From assembly GCA_016934855.1 (NCBI GenBank), contig JAFGSA010000014.1:1-64000 (forward strand): DNA of 64,000 bases. The letters run 5' to 3'. The DNA is from Elusimicrobiota bacterium (GTDB taxonomy: Bacteria > CG03 > SLGR01 > JAFGSA01). Position numbers and translations under genes: made by a program. The notes under the pieces are model-generated. The model saw only the letters and a list, made by a program, of their open reading frames with translations, ran no database searches and was not told the origin of the DNA. Below are positions 1-9,113 of this stretch, in pieces. Positions within the stretch are counted from its first letter, which is position 1; each line of letters starts with the position of its first letter.

Positions 1-13
1 AAACTTTATATTA

Positions 14-42
14 TTGACTTTTTTACGGCAGTTTTGTAAAAA
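14..42 (+). promoter_or_regulatory. Weak candidate sigma70 promoter for the first surface-protein gene
   Basis: A TTGACT hexamer at 14-19 is followed after 17 bases by TAAAAA at 37-42, ahead of the ATG at 57. The -35 is good and the -10 poor. No clear Shine-Dalgarno sequence separates it from the start codon. The region upstream lies outside the window, so a more distal promoter is equally possible. Confidence 0.25.
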
Positions 43-56
43 TAGATATTCTTTTT

Positions 57-1955
57 ATGAAAAAAATAACCAATATATCCCTGTTTATAATCATTCTTGC
101 AGTCAGTTTTTCTGAAGCTGATATAGTTGATAAGATGAACGACATATCCGGGTGGAGTTCTGTCGCGGACAGCGGGGCCTCCGTTACGAGCATCTCATCG
201 GCGAACGGCGAAACCGGCAAGGCAGTCAAAATCGAGTGCGACCTGATATCCGGCGACTGGGTACAGATACAGAAGACATACAGCTACTCGGACCTGTCAA
301 CGGGAGATTCCATAAGATACTGGTGCAGGGGCGCGGGAAGCAAGAACGATGTTGAGATGAAGATGTTCGATGCCGACGGGGATATATTCGTTTCGCGCGC
401 GAACGGCATAACCAACAAGTCGGACTGGTCTTCTACAACGCTTTCGCAGTCGAGTTTCTCCCTCTGGAAGGACGAGGACGGGAACCCGTTCGGCGACGGC
501 ACGATGACCTGGAACGATATAACGAAGATATCCATTGTTCTCCTCAGGGGTAACGGCGGCTCCGGTTATTTCGACATAGACAGGCTCGCCGTCTATCAGC
601 AGAACGCCCCCGGGGTTAAAACCATCGACGAATGCGAGAACCAGATAAACAGTTTCGGGAACAGCGTATCTACACTTACTGAGGCGGGTAAGACCGGATG
701 GGTCGAACTGAGCGTCGAGACCTCCGATCCTTCTCCCAAGGGCGGTAAATACTACAAGATGAAATATGCGCAGGGTGACGCCACGTGGATGATAGGGGCC
801 GGAGAGAGTATGGAATCCGGCGGTTCCACATACGATGCGAGCGATTACAGTTATTTTAATTTCTATATGAAGGTCGCAACGGGCGAGGAAGAGCCGCTTA
901 TCGAGGCGTATGACAGCGCCGACGGCGACGCAAAACTTGTAAGTGAATACGGCGGGCTGAAAACCGAATGGACTTTCTACAGCATACCTCTGGCAGATTT
1001 TCCAAAAGTCGATACGTCGGATTTCAAGGAGATAAAAATAGTTTTCAAGGGAGGTTCCGGTACCGTATATATGGATAATCTGTGGCTGTCGGAGAGCAGC
1101 AGCAAGGTAACCAATACCGGAGAGGTTTCATCTATTCTCGACTTCGAAGGCCCCTTTAATTCCCAGACAAACCCGTCGTACGCGGACCAGAACGGGGAGA
1201 TCACCCTGACTTCCGTAAAGGGATATTCCGATAAAGCCATGCGTATAACCTATGATTTCAAGGCCGGCGGCTGGCTGGCGATAGATAACGGTACCGGGTA
1301 CAGCATGCAGGGGAGTAAAGGGCTCAAGATAAGGTGTAAGGGATCCGGTACGAATTTCAATTTACAGTTCAAGATAAAAGACGTCGATTCTGTCCAGTAT
1401 TTCAAGAATTTCGCCTCGTTTACCGACACCGACGGCGAATGGAAAACGGCAACTGTACTCAACGAGGAACTCAAGTTCTTCAGCGCTGGCAATGATGACG
1501 ACGAGACGCTGGATCTGAAAAACATAAAGGAAATCGGGTTCGCCATAACCAAGGCAGCCGAGAACGGCACCGGCACCGTCCTTATAGATACGATAGAAAC
1601 GATATCGGGGGAGGATTTCAGCAAGGAGAGGGAAGGCAGCCTCATCAGCGAGATAAAGATAGACAATAATCCTTTTTCACCCAACGGGGACGGAGTAAAA
1701 GATTCCGCGATATTCACATACGCTTTATCGGACTACGCCGACGTGGAGCTCGAGATATACGACCTTTCGGGGGAACTGCAGCGGCGAATAAAAGCGACAG
1801 GAAGAATAGCGGGAGAACACGCCGACATGGAGTGGGACGGAAAAGACGACTCCGACGAGACAGTAAAGAACGGTTTGTATATTTACAAGCTGAAGGCCGA
1901 AGACCTGAATAATAAAACAGACAGCATAACGCACGTGATAGCGGTCATTAAATAG
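57..1955 (+). CDS. Exported protein with three CBM11/CIA30-like modules and a FlgD-like Ig C-terminus
   Basis: The 632-residue protein starts with a signal peptide (MKKITNISLFIIILAVSFSEA). It continues with three diverged jelly-roll modules of about 160 residues, near residues 22-180, 186-347 and 358-517. Each has the layout of CBM11/CIA30-type carbohydrate-binding folds: a Gly/Trp-rich start, a central polar strand pair, and an ending like GTVYMDNLWL or GSGYFDIDRL. Residues about 530-632 (IDNNPFSPNGDGVKDSA, then YDLSGELQRR and NGLYIYKL) form a FlgD-like/CHU_C-like Ig domain, often found at the C-terminus of secreted or surface-sorted proteins. No catalytic domain is visible, so a glycan-binding role at the cell surface is inferred. 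It leads a run of similar exoproteins on the same strand. Confidence 0.85.
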   Translation: MKKITNISLFIIILAVSFSEADIVDKMNDISGWSSVADSGASVTSISSANGETGKAVKIECDLISGDWVQIQKTYSYSDLSTGDSIRYWCRGAGSKNDVEMKMFDADGDIFVSRANGITNKSDWSSTTLSQSSFSLWKDEDGNPFGDGTMTWNDITKISIVLLRGNGGSGYFDIDRLAVYQQNAPGVKTIDECENQINSFGNSVSTLTEAGKTGWVELSVETSDPSPKGGKYYKMKYAQGDATWMIGAGESMESGGSTYDASDYSYFNFYMKVATGEEEPLIEAYDSADGDAKLVSEYGGLKTEWTFYSIPLADFPKVDTSDFKEIKIVFKGGSGTVYMDNLWLSESSSKVTNTGEVSSILDFEGPFNSQTNPSYADQNGEITLTSVKGYSDKAMRITYDFKAGGWLAIDNGTGYSMQGSKGLKIRCKGSGTNFNLQFKIKDVDSVQYFKNFASFTDTDGEWKTATVLNEELKFFSAGNDDDETLDLKNIKEIGFAITKAAENGTGTVLIDTIETISGEDFSKEREGSLISEIKIDNNPFSPNGDGVKDSAIFTYALSDYADVELEIYDLSGELQRRIKATGRIAGEHADMEWDGKDDSDETVKNGLYIYKLKAEDLNNKTDSITHVIAVIK

Positions 1956-1994
1956 ATGACAGATGTTTGATCCCAGATGTGAGATGGAAATATA

Positions 1995-2975
1995 GTGAAA
2001 AACAGAAATAAAAACGGAATATCAGACGGAAATTACAGAATATCAGTTAAATCTCTGATATCCGGTATCCGGCATCTTGTATCTGTATCCGTTATCTGGT
2101 ATCTGGTATCCGGGATCTGTGTTCATGCCGGGGCTTTTACGCACGTAGGAGTGGGTTCCAGGGCGAAGGGTATGGGCGATGCCTTCACAGCCGTTGCCGA
2201 CGATGCTTATGCCCTGTACTGGAATCCCGCGGGTCTTGTAGAACTCGATGATAATTATTTTTCATTCATGCACAGGGACCTTTTCGGCCTGGGCCTGATA
2301 AATTACAATTATTTCGGATTTATCAATCCCGATGTGGGAGGCGGTAATGCCGGTTTCGGCTGGATCAGGCTGGGTACGACGCAGGATGTCGAATTCCTGG
2401 ATTATTCCGAGAACACGTATATATTCTCCTACGGAAGGAAGCTCGAAGGATGGCTCGGCGAAGACAGCCGGTATATGATAGTGAAAAAGCTGAAACCCGT
2501 TATAGACAGGATGTCGATAGGGACCGGCCTGAAATATTATTACGTGGATTACGGGGAAGGTAAGTCTACCGGGTACGGGGCGGATCTGGCACTTAGGTAT
2601 TCACGGTCTAGGATCCGGCTGGGCCTCGTGTTCAGCGATATAGTGGCATCGCAGCTGAGATGGGACACGGGAGAGAACGAGAATATAGAAAATAACCTGA
2701 GGGCCGGTATCGCTTACTGCGCGGGCGGTTTCAGCGCGTCGGTGGATGTCGATGAGATAACAAGGAACTACAGGAAAGTCCATGTGGGAACCGAAAAATT
2801 GATACTCAGGAAGATCCTGGCATTGAGGGCGGGGATTTTCAGTCCGTCAGTAAATATATGGAACCTCACCTGCGGTTTCGGGTTCAATATAAAGAATTTC
2901 ATAATTGATTATGCGTATGAATATCATCCCGAGCTCGGTAACAATCATCTGTATTCGATGAGCGTGAGGTTCTGA
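1995..2975 (+). CDS. UPF0164/PorV-like outer-membrane beta-barrel protein
   Basis: The 326-residue protein has the UPF0164/PorV hallmark just after its signal peptide: SRAKGMGDAFTAVADDAYAL followed by YWNPAGL. Alternating amphipathic strands follow, ending in an aromatic C-terminal strand (YSMSVRF) typical of BAM-inserted barrels. The only usable start is the GTG at 1995. The N-terminus is about 27 residues longer than that of the paralogue at 12942, and the extra part is encoded by an array of degenerate heptamers (2057-2118). PorV-type proteins act as outer-membrane shuttles or fatty-acid-porin-like barrels. Here the location among CBM exoproteins suggests a role in surface assembly or glycan handling. 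Family assignment is firm by motif; the function is inferred. Confidence 0.8.
   Translation: MKNRNKNGISDGNYRISVKSLISGIRHLVSVSVIWYLVSGICVHAGAFTHVGVGSRAKGMGDAFTAVADDAYALYWNPAGLVELDDNYFSFMHRDLFGLGLINYNYFGFINPDVGGGNAGFGWIRLGTTQDVEFLDYSENTYIFSYGRKLEGWLGEDSRYMIVKKLKPVIDRMSIGTGLKYYYVDYGEGKSTGYGADLALRYSRSRIRLGLVFSDIVASQLRWDTGENENIENNLRAGIAYCAGGFSASVDVDEITRNYRKVHVGTEKLILRKILALRAGIFSPSVNIWNLTCGFGFNIKNFIIDYAYEYHPELGNNHLYSMSVRF
2057..2118 (+). repeat. Degenerate tandem heptamer array (consensus GGTATCY) inside a signal-peptide coding region
   Basis: Nine adjacent units can be read: GATATCC, GGTATCC, GGCATCT, TGTATCT, GTATCC (one base short), GTTATCT, GGTATCT, GGTATCC and GGGATCT. They lie within the first 42 codons of the gene starting at 1995 and encode most of the hydrophobic stretch of its signal peptide. 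Further ATATCAG/CTGATATCC-like sequence lies just upstream (2038-2060). Confidence 0.75.
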
Positions 2976-2976
2976 G

Positions 2977-4230
2977 ATGAGCTGGAGAAATATAATAAGT
3001 ACTGTCTTGTTCCTTTCAGTATTTTCCGGCGCGGCAGCGGCAAATTCCATCGTAATAGATGATTTTGACGAAGGGGAGGCTTCGGTAAATAAACTCGGCA
3101 AGAACGCCGGGGCCTGGGCGAGCAACCAGGACGGGAAGACAAAGGGATGCTATCTTTCTCTTGACGGGAAAGAGAAGGCCGGCGCTCTGGGCAGGAGTCT
3201 CTGTGTAAGATATAATATCATCACCGAAGAAACTTACTATCTTCCGGGTTATACGAGGGCGGACGAAAAAAACCGGAAGGAGAGGACGAATGTCTGTGTC
3301 TATTCCACGAAACTGGAGATAAACCTTTCAGGTTACCAGTTTCTGATAATAAGCATCAAGGGCGACGAGAAAGAGGGATATACCCGCAGTCTCCCCGTGG
3401 AACTGAGAGACGGCAGCAATAACACGGCGAGATATATAATAGACGGAATAGGCCCCCGGTGGAAAGAATTCATAGTGCCCCTGGGAGCGTTTTCCAGGAT
3501 AGAAAACTGGAATTACATGACCGAACTTCTTTTTGTATTTGACGATTCGATTACGAGGAAAAAAGGCACCCTGTACATCGATAACATCACATTTGCCACG
3601 AGCGATAAAGCTGCGAGCGCGCCGGGTCTGCGCGCCCAGTTCCAGGGAACCGGTATAGTGGTCGACGGCGATGTGGATGACTGGAGCGGCATAATGGAAA
3701 CCGATCCGCAGAGACTGACGGCGAATAACAACATGGAATACGGAAGGATAAACAATGAGAAAGACAGTTCCGCGTATTTCTATTCATGCTGGGATACGGA
3801 TAAGCTGTATTTTGCCGTATTCGTCATAGATAATGAGCTGATGATATCCGGAGGCGAGGGGGGGATTGACAGGAGCGACGGTATAACCGTATATATAGAC
3901 TCTGATAACAACGGCTTTACGTGGAACAGCTCGGGTGATATAGAAGCGGTGATAACAGTCGACGGCAAGATGAAAGTCTTCCCGGAAAGGCTTAAAAACC
4001 TGGGGGATAAAATAGAATACGCCGTTAAGCGCAGGTCGAACGGCTATATAGTGGAGATGGCTTTGGTATGGGATGCCACCAGGAGCAGCCCCGAAAAAGA
4101 GCGGATCATCAATGCTTCAGTCGCCGTGCAGGATGAGGACTACAGGGACGGAAGCAGGAGGGCGAAACTCAACTGGTACTACCAGCCTTTCTCGGGGAAG
4201 ATCGAGCTGGGGAAAATCGTCCTGGGATGA
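2977..4230 (+). CDS. Exported CBM protein: jelly-roll module plus C-terminal CBM9-like domain
   Basis: The 417-residue protein starts one base after the upstream stop. It has a signal peptide ending near AAAANS, then a CBM11/CIA30-like module (about residues 25-208; IVIDDFDEGE at its start, GTLYIDNITF at its end). The C-terminal part (about 215-417) reads as a CBM9/DOMON-like domain: VVDGDVDDWSG, then SAYFYSCWDTDKLYFAVFV, then DGITVYIDSDNN, and a closing KLNWYYQ. CBM9 domains bind reducing ends or chain ends of beta-glucan and xylan in characterised enzymes. No catalytic domain is present. It probably works with its neighbours as a surface-exposed or periplasmic glycan-binding protein; the ligand cannot be read from sequence. 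Confidence 0.82.
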   Translation: MSWRNIISTVLFLSVFSGAAAANSIVIDDFDEGEASVNKLGKNAGAWASNQDGKTKGCYLSLDGKEKAGALGRSLCVRYNIITEETYYLPGYTRADEKNRKERTNVCVYSTKLEINLSGYQFLIISIKGDEKEGYTRSLPVELRDGSNNTARYIIDGIGPRWKEFIVPLGAFSRIENWNYMTELLFVFDDSITRKKGTLYIDNITFATSDKAASAPGLRAQFQGTGIVVDGDVDDWSGIMETDPQRLTANNNMEYGRINNEKDSSAYFYSCWDTDKLYFAVFVIDNELMISGGEGGIDRSDGITVYIDSDNNGFTWNSSGDIEAVITVDGKMKVFPERLKNLGDKIEYAVKRRSNGYIVEMALVWDATRSSPEKERIINASVAVQDEDYRDGSRRAKLNWYYQPFSGKIELGKIVLG

Positions 4231-4259
4231 GATATCGGATAATAAACGGGAGAAAGTAG

Positions 4260-6851
4260 ATGGCATATAAAATTGACTTTCGGAAGAAAACGGCATATAT
4301 CAGGTATGCAGTATCGGCAGCGGCGTTTTTATGCCTGGTATCCGTTGTATCTCTCTATGCCGAAGACCTGCTTATACTCGATTTTGACAAAGCGTCCAGG
4401 TGGAACACTTTCCCCTACAAAGACGACAAGGGAACCATATTCAATACGAGCGGCGCTTTCAGCGACGAAGAAAAAGGAAAATTCCTCGGGGTTAACTATG
4501 ATATCGCTAAATCAGGGTTCGGCGGCTGGGGCGTCGGATTGAACGGAGCCAATGTGTCGGAATATATGTATCTTTCGTTCAATGTTAAAGGGAAAAGCGG
4601 GAACGAGGTTTTTGACGTAGGACTGAAAGACACGTCCAGCAAGGAGATGAACCTGAGAATAACGGACTATACCGAGATCGGTACGAACTGGCAGGAAGTA
4701 AGGATACCCCTGGCTGATTTTAAAAATATAAATCTGAACTCACTGGATAATTTCCATATAGGTTTTAACGACAGCTGCGGAAAAGGCTGTATATTCATGG
4801 ATGATATCAGGTTCGCGGGAGACAGCGCAGCCAGTATAATAACGGAAGAGTCGTTGTCCAATAAAGTACTGATCGAAGGTTTCGAGCGCGTCAACCCGTA
4901 TGACAGGTACATAGTATACGAGGGTGATGAATCAAGTCTTAACCTTGAAGCCGGCCGGCTCGTATATGACGGGGATTACTCGATGGAACTGGAGTATTCC
5001 CACGCTACCACGAAACCGTGGGGAACGTGGGTGTCCGTAAGGCATCAGACGGGGGTCGAGTCTCTCAACTGGCAGGGGGCCAGGGAACTGAGGATGTGGG
5101 TTTACGGCGACGGATCGGATAATATTTTCAGGTTCTATATCGTAGAAAGCGACGGGGAGATATGGTACTACGAGGACAGGGATGTGCTGAAGTCCACGAA
5201 ATGGACGCTGGTGACTATGCCGCTGGCCAAATTCACATATTATGAAGGGTCAGCCAAGAACGATAAACTGCTGGACAGGAAGAATATAAACACTTTCGAA
5301 CTGGCAGTCCTGAGCAGGACCGGCATAAGCACTACGGGTACCAAATCCTCGGTTTCCAAGATATATGTAGATACAATATACCTTGTGGGAGAGGGCATCA
5401 GCACGGTCCGATCCGTTCCCAGCGGAATCGTCAGCGACCTGCGCAAGGCGATAGAAACCAGGAGCAATGTGGACCTTTCGGGAGTGGTATGGAACGAGTA
5501 TTTTTATGCGCCGGAACAGAAGGGCATAATATTCCACTGGGCGAAAATCGCCGCGAACGCTGCGGTAAACAAGTACAGGGTCAAATTCGAAGTGCTCGGC
5601 ACTCAGCAGAATTTCGGCGACGCGGCCTATTACACGGCAAACAGCACCACTACGACCATCGGCACGCAGAGCATGGGCATAAACGTATCCAATCTGTACG
5701 TGGTCGCAAACGAGCCGCTGCCTTATATAACGAACGTTACCGCCGGGAACATATGGGTAGATTATACCCCGTACACTTTTACCGGTGTCTGGGGATATAA
5801 AGGGCTTACCATGGAAGGGGACTGGAGCAGGTTCAATTACCATACCTTCCTGATAAAAGGGAAGTACAGCAATTACACGATCGGTACCAGGATCAATACT
5901 TTCTTCAATAAACTGATAATAAGCGCTATTACCGTATATTCCGAGGATGCCGCAAAACTCGACGGATCTTCGGACCTGTCGGACGAGGGGGTGGTGAGCG
6001 AATCCGACCTGCTTGAAGTGAAACCCGTAGCGGATGACCTCGTATCCACGTTCGAAGTTAAAAGAAAAATTTTGAGTAACAGGGTCACCCTGACCGCAAC
6101 TTACGGCAATAACCTGTATAACAGGTATGCGGAAGCCAGTTATGCCGATAATTTCAATCCGACCTATACTCAGGAGCTGGAGAATCCCGAAAAAAAGCAC
6201 GGGTCCATGTACAGGGGCAAGGTCGAAGTGGACGATATGGGAGTGCAGGGGCTGGGGCTGAAGTATGAATACCGGGACGTGGACCGGCAGTTCAGGCCGA
6301 AATACAGAAATAACCCGACATATTTCGACGATAACGAATCCGACCAGAAGGGATATAACTGCAAGATATCGCAATGGTATAAGGGCGCGGTCATATCCGC
6401 CGAGTACGACGATATCGTGCGCAAGGATTACAAGGAAGGGCACCGCAGGCTCGCGAACTACGGCCTGGGATATTACGGGCTGAAAAACATAGAGCTGGGT
6501 TACAATATCAGCGATAAGGTCGACGTGAATAACACCGAGAGCAGCAGGAGCGAATTCAGCGCTCTTAACAGGAATGACTGGATTAGGGCCAGGGAGCTGT
6601 ATGTCCGCAACAAGCTCAGGGATAATGTCATCCTGTGGTTCAGGATAAGGAGGGAACTGCTCACCTGGAGGAATTCAGACACCGATGTCGACCTGGATTC
6701 GATACAGACGAAACTCGAGTATTACCTGACCTCCAACGCAAAGTTTTTCGTCGAGTATAAGCAGACCCATTACAACGAGCCCTCGTGGGAGCCGACCGAA
6801 TGGCCGTATGACGATAATTTCCTGAGAGCGTATTTCGAGGTGACGTTCTAA
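4260..6851 (+). CDS. Outer-membrane protein: CBM-like modules fused to a C-terminal beta-barrel-like region
   Basis: The 863-residue protein has a signal sequence (about 14-34). Two CBM11/CIA30-like modules follow (about 33-190, ending GCIFMDDIRF; about 202-375, ending KIYVDTIYL). Next comes a Tyr/Asn-rich beta region (about 400-575), and then about 260 residues of alternating amphipathic strands separated by charged turns, closing with RAYFEVTF-stop. The terminal Phe and strand pattern fit an outer-membrane barrel of 10-14 strands, with the CBM modules as a soluble domain. A weak SD (GGGAGA) precedes the ATG. I do not recognise a named family for the complete architecture; porin-like uptake or surface anchoring of glycan is inferred. 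Confidence 0.75.
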   Translation: MAYKIDFRKKTAYIRYAVSAAAFLCLVSVVSLYAEDLLILDFDKASRWNTFPYKDDKGTIFNTSGAFSDEEKGKFLGVNYDIAKSGFGGWGVGLNGANVSEYMYLSFNVKGKSGNEVFDVGLKDTSSKEMNLRITDYTEIGTNWQEVRIPLADFKNINLNSLDNFHIGFNDSCGKGCIFMDDIRFAGDSAASIITEESLSNKVLIEGFERVNPYDRYIVYEGDESSLNLEAGRLVYDGDYSMELEYSHATTKPWGTWVSVRHQTGVESLNWQGARELRMWVYGDGSDNIFRFYIVESDGEIWYYEDRDVLKSTKWTLVTMPLAKFTYYEGSAKNDKLLDRKNINTFELAVLSRTGISTTGTKSSVSKIYVDTIYLVGEGISTVRSVPSGIVSDLRKAIETRSNVDLSGVVWNEYFYAPEQKGIIFHWAKIAANAAVNKYRVKFEVLGTQQNFGDAAYYTANSTTTTIGTQSMGINVSNLYVVANEPLPYITNVTAGNIWVDYTPYTFTGVWGYKGLTMEGDWSRFNYHTFLIKGKYSNYTIGTRINTFFNKLIISAITVYSEDAAKLDGSSDLSDEGVVSESDLLEVKPVADDLVSTFEVKRKILSNRVTLTATYGNNLYNRYAEASYADNFNPTYTQELENPEKKHGSMYRGKVEVDDMGVQGLGLKYEYRDVDRQFRPKYRNNPTYFDDNESDQKGYNCKISQWYKGAVISAEYDDIVRKDYKEGHRRLANYGLGYYGLKNIELGYNISDKVDVNNTESSRSEFSALNRNDWIRARELYVRNKLRDNVILWFRIRRELLTWRNSDTDVDLDSIQTKLEYYLTSNAKFFVEYKQTHYNEPSWEPTEWPYDDNFLRAYFEVTF

Positions 6852-6852
6852 A

Positions 6853-7914
6853 ATGGATATGAATACCGGAAAGTCAGAAAGCAGAGAAAAAGGCCTCCTG
6901 CCGGTTCTTCTTGTCTTATTGTTCTTTTGTTCCGGGGCAAAAGCCCGGGCTGCCGAAAGCGGCGAATATAAGATACGGCTGACCGTGAACGAGATAGTGA
7001 AATCATGGGATACCTGCGATTCAAGAAAATGGGTGGACGGCTTCGGGGCTGTTACGTCCGAGATCAGCACAGTGACTTTTAACGGCAGGGACTGCATCAG
7101 GGTTTACTACTCTACCGGTAACTACGGGGTAATAAGGGTGGACGAAGTGTTCTATAAGGAGGACTGGCGTTCACCTATAAGCAGTTTCAGCGCGAACGTG
7201 TATGTCCAGGGCAGCAGCACGGCGAATATCAAGCTCGAGGTATACAGTTCTACCGCGGGAGCGTTCCCTACTGGCCTTATGGGCGCAATAACTTCAAGTG
7301 ATCTGACAGAGAACGCATGGAACAACCTGTCATGGCCGGTTGTCGATATAAGCAGCCATGCGGCGATAATAAAGCTCATACCGCAGAATCTCCCGGCTAC
7401 GCCTACGACGTTCTATATTGACGCGCTTAAACTGGGAACGACGATATGGGACACTATGGCCAATGAGACGCACGAATGGTACTATGATAATGATGCTTCG
7501 ACCTGGAACGCGAGGTTTGACAGGGACAAGCATGTGCCCATAACTCATAATAATGCCAGCACAACTACTCCCGCAGGCTGTATATACCTTGAGTGGAATA
7601 TAACGGATGACGGACACGCGGAAGTGGCATCCGATCTGAACAACGAGGACTGGTCGGCTTATACCAAGATAAGGGCCGATATCTACTGCTCCAGTACCAA
7701 CGTAGATATAGATATGGTTTTTTACGACGGGTGGAACTGGCTGGGGAGCGGCCAGAAGCGGGTTTCCGCGGCAAATACCTGGGAGACCCTCACGTGGAGT
7801 TTCCCGGCGGGCACTTTTGACTGGGATTCCTTAAACAGGATAATATTCAGGACAGATACTACGGATGAAGCAAACGGGACCCTTTATATAGATGATATAA
7901 AACTGGTAAAATGA
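6853..7914 (+). CDS. Exported protein with two CBM-like jelly-roll modules
   Basis: The 353-residue protein follows the previous stop by one base. A signal peptide (LLPVLLVLLFFCSGAKARA) is followed by two carbohydrate-binding-like modules. The first covers about residues 50-200 and ends TTFYIDALKLG. The second covers about 203-353 and ends GTLYIDDIKLVK. Aromatic residues are frequent (WYYDNDASTW, FYDGWNWLGS), as expected for glycan-binding faces. There is no catalytic domain or membrane anchor. The stop codon overlaps the next start as ATGA, which indicates translational coupling with the ZU5-like protein downstream. Either ATG at 6853 or 6859 could be the start. Confidence 0.8.
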   Translation: MDMNTGKSESREKGLLPVLLVLLFFCSGAKARAAESGEYKIRLTVNEIVKSWDTCDSRKWVDGFGAVTSEISTVTFNGRDCIRVYYSTGNYGVIRVDEVFYKEDWRSPISSFSANVYVQGSSTANIKLEVYSSTAGAFPTGLMGAITSSDLTENAWNNLSWPVVDISSHAAIIKLIPQNLPATPTTFYIDALKLGTTIWDTMANETHEWYYDNDASTWNARFDRDKHVPITHNNASTTTPAGCIYLEWNITDDGHAEVASDLNNEDWSAYTKIRADIYCSSTNVDIDMVFYDGWNWLGSGQKRVSAANTWETLTWSFPAGTFDWDSLNRIIFRTDTTDEANGTLYIDDIKLVK

Positions 7915-9107
7915 AGAAAGAATTATTCATATCCGTATTCTTGTGTGTATACCTTTTCGCCGCAGTCGATGCGCGTGTAAAGGTGGAAATAGACGAGGAT
8001 ATAAGCGTGAAAATAGTATCGGCTAAATCTTCATCTGTCTCTCTCTATAAGGGCGGCAGAACGGTATCGGGGCCGCTTATAATAGAGAACAACGGGACGG
8101 ACCCTTTCAATATGAGCCTTTCCCTGGATAATGAATCGCCGTGGGACACGGCTTCTTCGGCTGCCGACGGCGAAGTCGCCGTCTTCGCTGTTTTCGCTTC
8201 GCAGCAGCCTTCAAGTTCGGATTTTAAGAGCGACGATGTTCTCTCCGGCACGTATAGGACGGCAACAATGGACAGGTTCGCAAGAAGCAGCGATTCGAAG
8301 GGGGTAAAAGGGATAGACGTGCCCGCGGGATCCAGAAGGAACATATATTTCAGGATAGATGCGCCGACGGATACATCGTATATAAAAAAGGCGTACGACC
8401 TGAATATAAATATAAAGATCACGATAGCAGCTAAAGACGAATCGGTTATAGACCAGGACGGCGGTCGACTCGAAATAGATGACGGCCTGGTCCTGGATAT
8501 ACCTTCGGGAGCGCTGAAGGACTCCACAAGCCTGACCGCCAGGCAGGTGAGTACTTCGCTGATAAGCAGGGGCAGCGGCCTGGCAGAGAACGTGCGGGCC
8601 GTTGCGGGATTCGAGATCCTTCCTTCCGGAACGGTGTTCAGAAAACCGTGCAGACTTAAGCTGTATTACGATGAAGACGAGATATCCTCGGGCACGGAAG
8701 ATGACCTGGGGCTGTTCTTCTGGGACGGATTCGAATGGCGGCTAGTGGGGAATACCGTTGATAAAAAGAAAAATACGATAACAGGAAGCATCACCCATCT
8801 GAGTCTTTTCGCTGTGTTTCCGATGGCGGCGGAACCTTCATACGGTCCCGCGGAGAAGATCATAACGCCGGCGACTGCCGATGGCGTTAACGATTCGGCG
8901 AACTTCGACGGCCTCGCGGGTATGGATGTGAAGATAAACATATACGATGTGGCAGGAAAGCGCGTCAGGACGATAAACGTTTCAAGGGACGGCAATACAT
9001 GGAGGGGATACGACGATAACGGTAATATCGTCGAAAGCGGCGTATATATATATCAGTTCAAAGTCGAAGGCGAGTATTACACGGGGACGATCACGGTCGC
9101 TAAATAG
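7911..9107 (+). CDS. Exported protein with ZU5-like domain and FlgD-like Ig C-terminus
   Basis: The 398-residue protein overlaps the previous gene by four bases (ATGA). After a signal peptide (about 1-21) comes an N-terminal beta domain (about 30-165). A ZU5-like segment follows (about 178-305), recognised by LVLDIPSGALKDSTSL, an AGFEILPSG strand, LFFWDGFEWRLV and ITHLSLFAVF. The final 90 residues resemble a FlgD-like Ig/CHU_C-like domain (KIITPATADGVNDSANF, IYDVAGKRVRT, NGNIVESGVYIYQFKV). ZU5-like domains in secreted bacterial proteins are structural or protease-associated modules. The C-terminal type matches that of the first gene in the window, suggesting that both proteins share a sorting or attachment route. 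A binding or scaffold role is inferred. Confidence 0.78.
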   Translation: MKKELFISVFLCVYLFAAVDARVKVEIDEDISVKIVSAKSSSVSLYKGGRTVSGPLIIENNGTDPFNMSLSLDNESPWDTASSAADGEVAVFAVFASQQPSSSDFKSDDVLSGTYRTATMDRFARSSDSKGVKGIDVPAGSRRNIYFRIDAPTDTSYIKKAYDLNINIKITIAAKDESVIDQDGGRLEIDDGLVLDIPSGALKDSTSLTARQVSTSLISRGSGLAENVRAVAGFEILPSGTVFRKPCRLKLYYDEDEISSGTEDDLGLFFWDGFEWRLVGNTVDKKKNTITGSITHLSLFAVFPMAAEPSYGPAEKIITPATADGVNDSANFDGLAGMDVKINIYDVAGKRVRTINVSRDGNTWRGYDDNGNIVESGVYIYQFKVEGEYYTGTITVAK

Positions 9108-9113
9108 GAGTTC

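Noticed and set aside
5250..6443. Open antisense frame of 397 codons opposite the barrel protein
   Set aside because: Shadow of the sense gene; no signal, fold or motif is visible.
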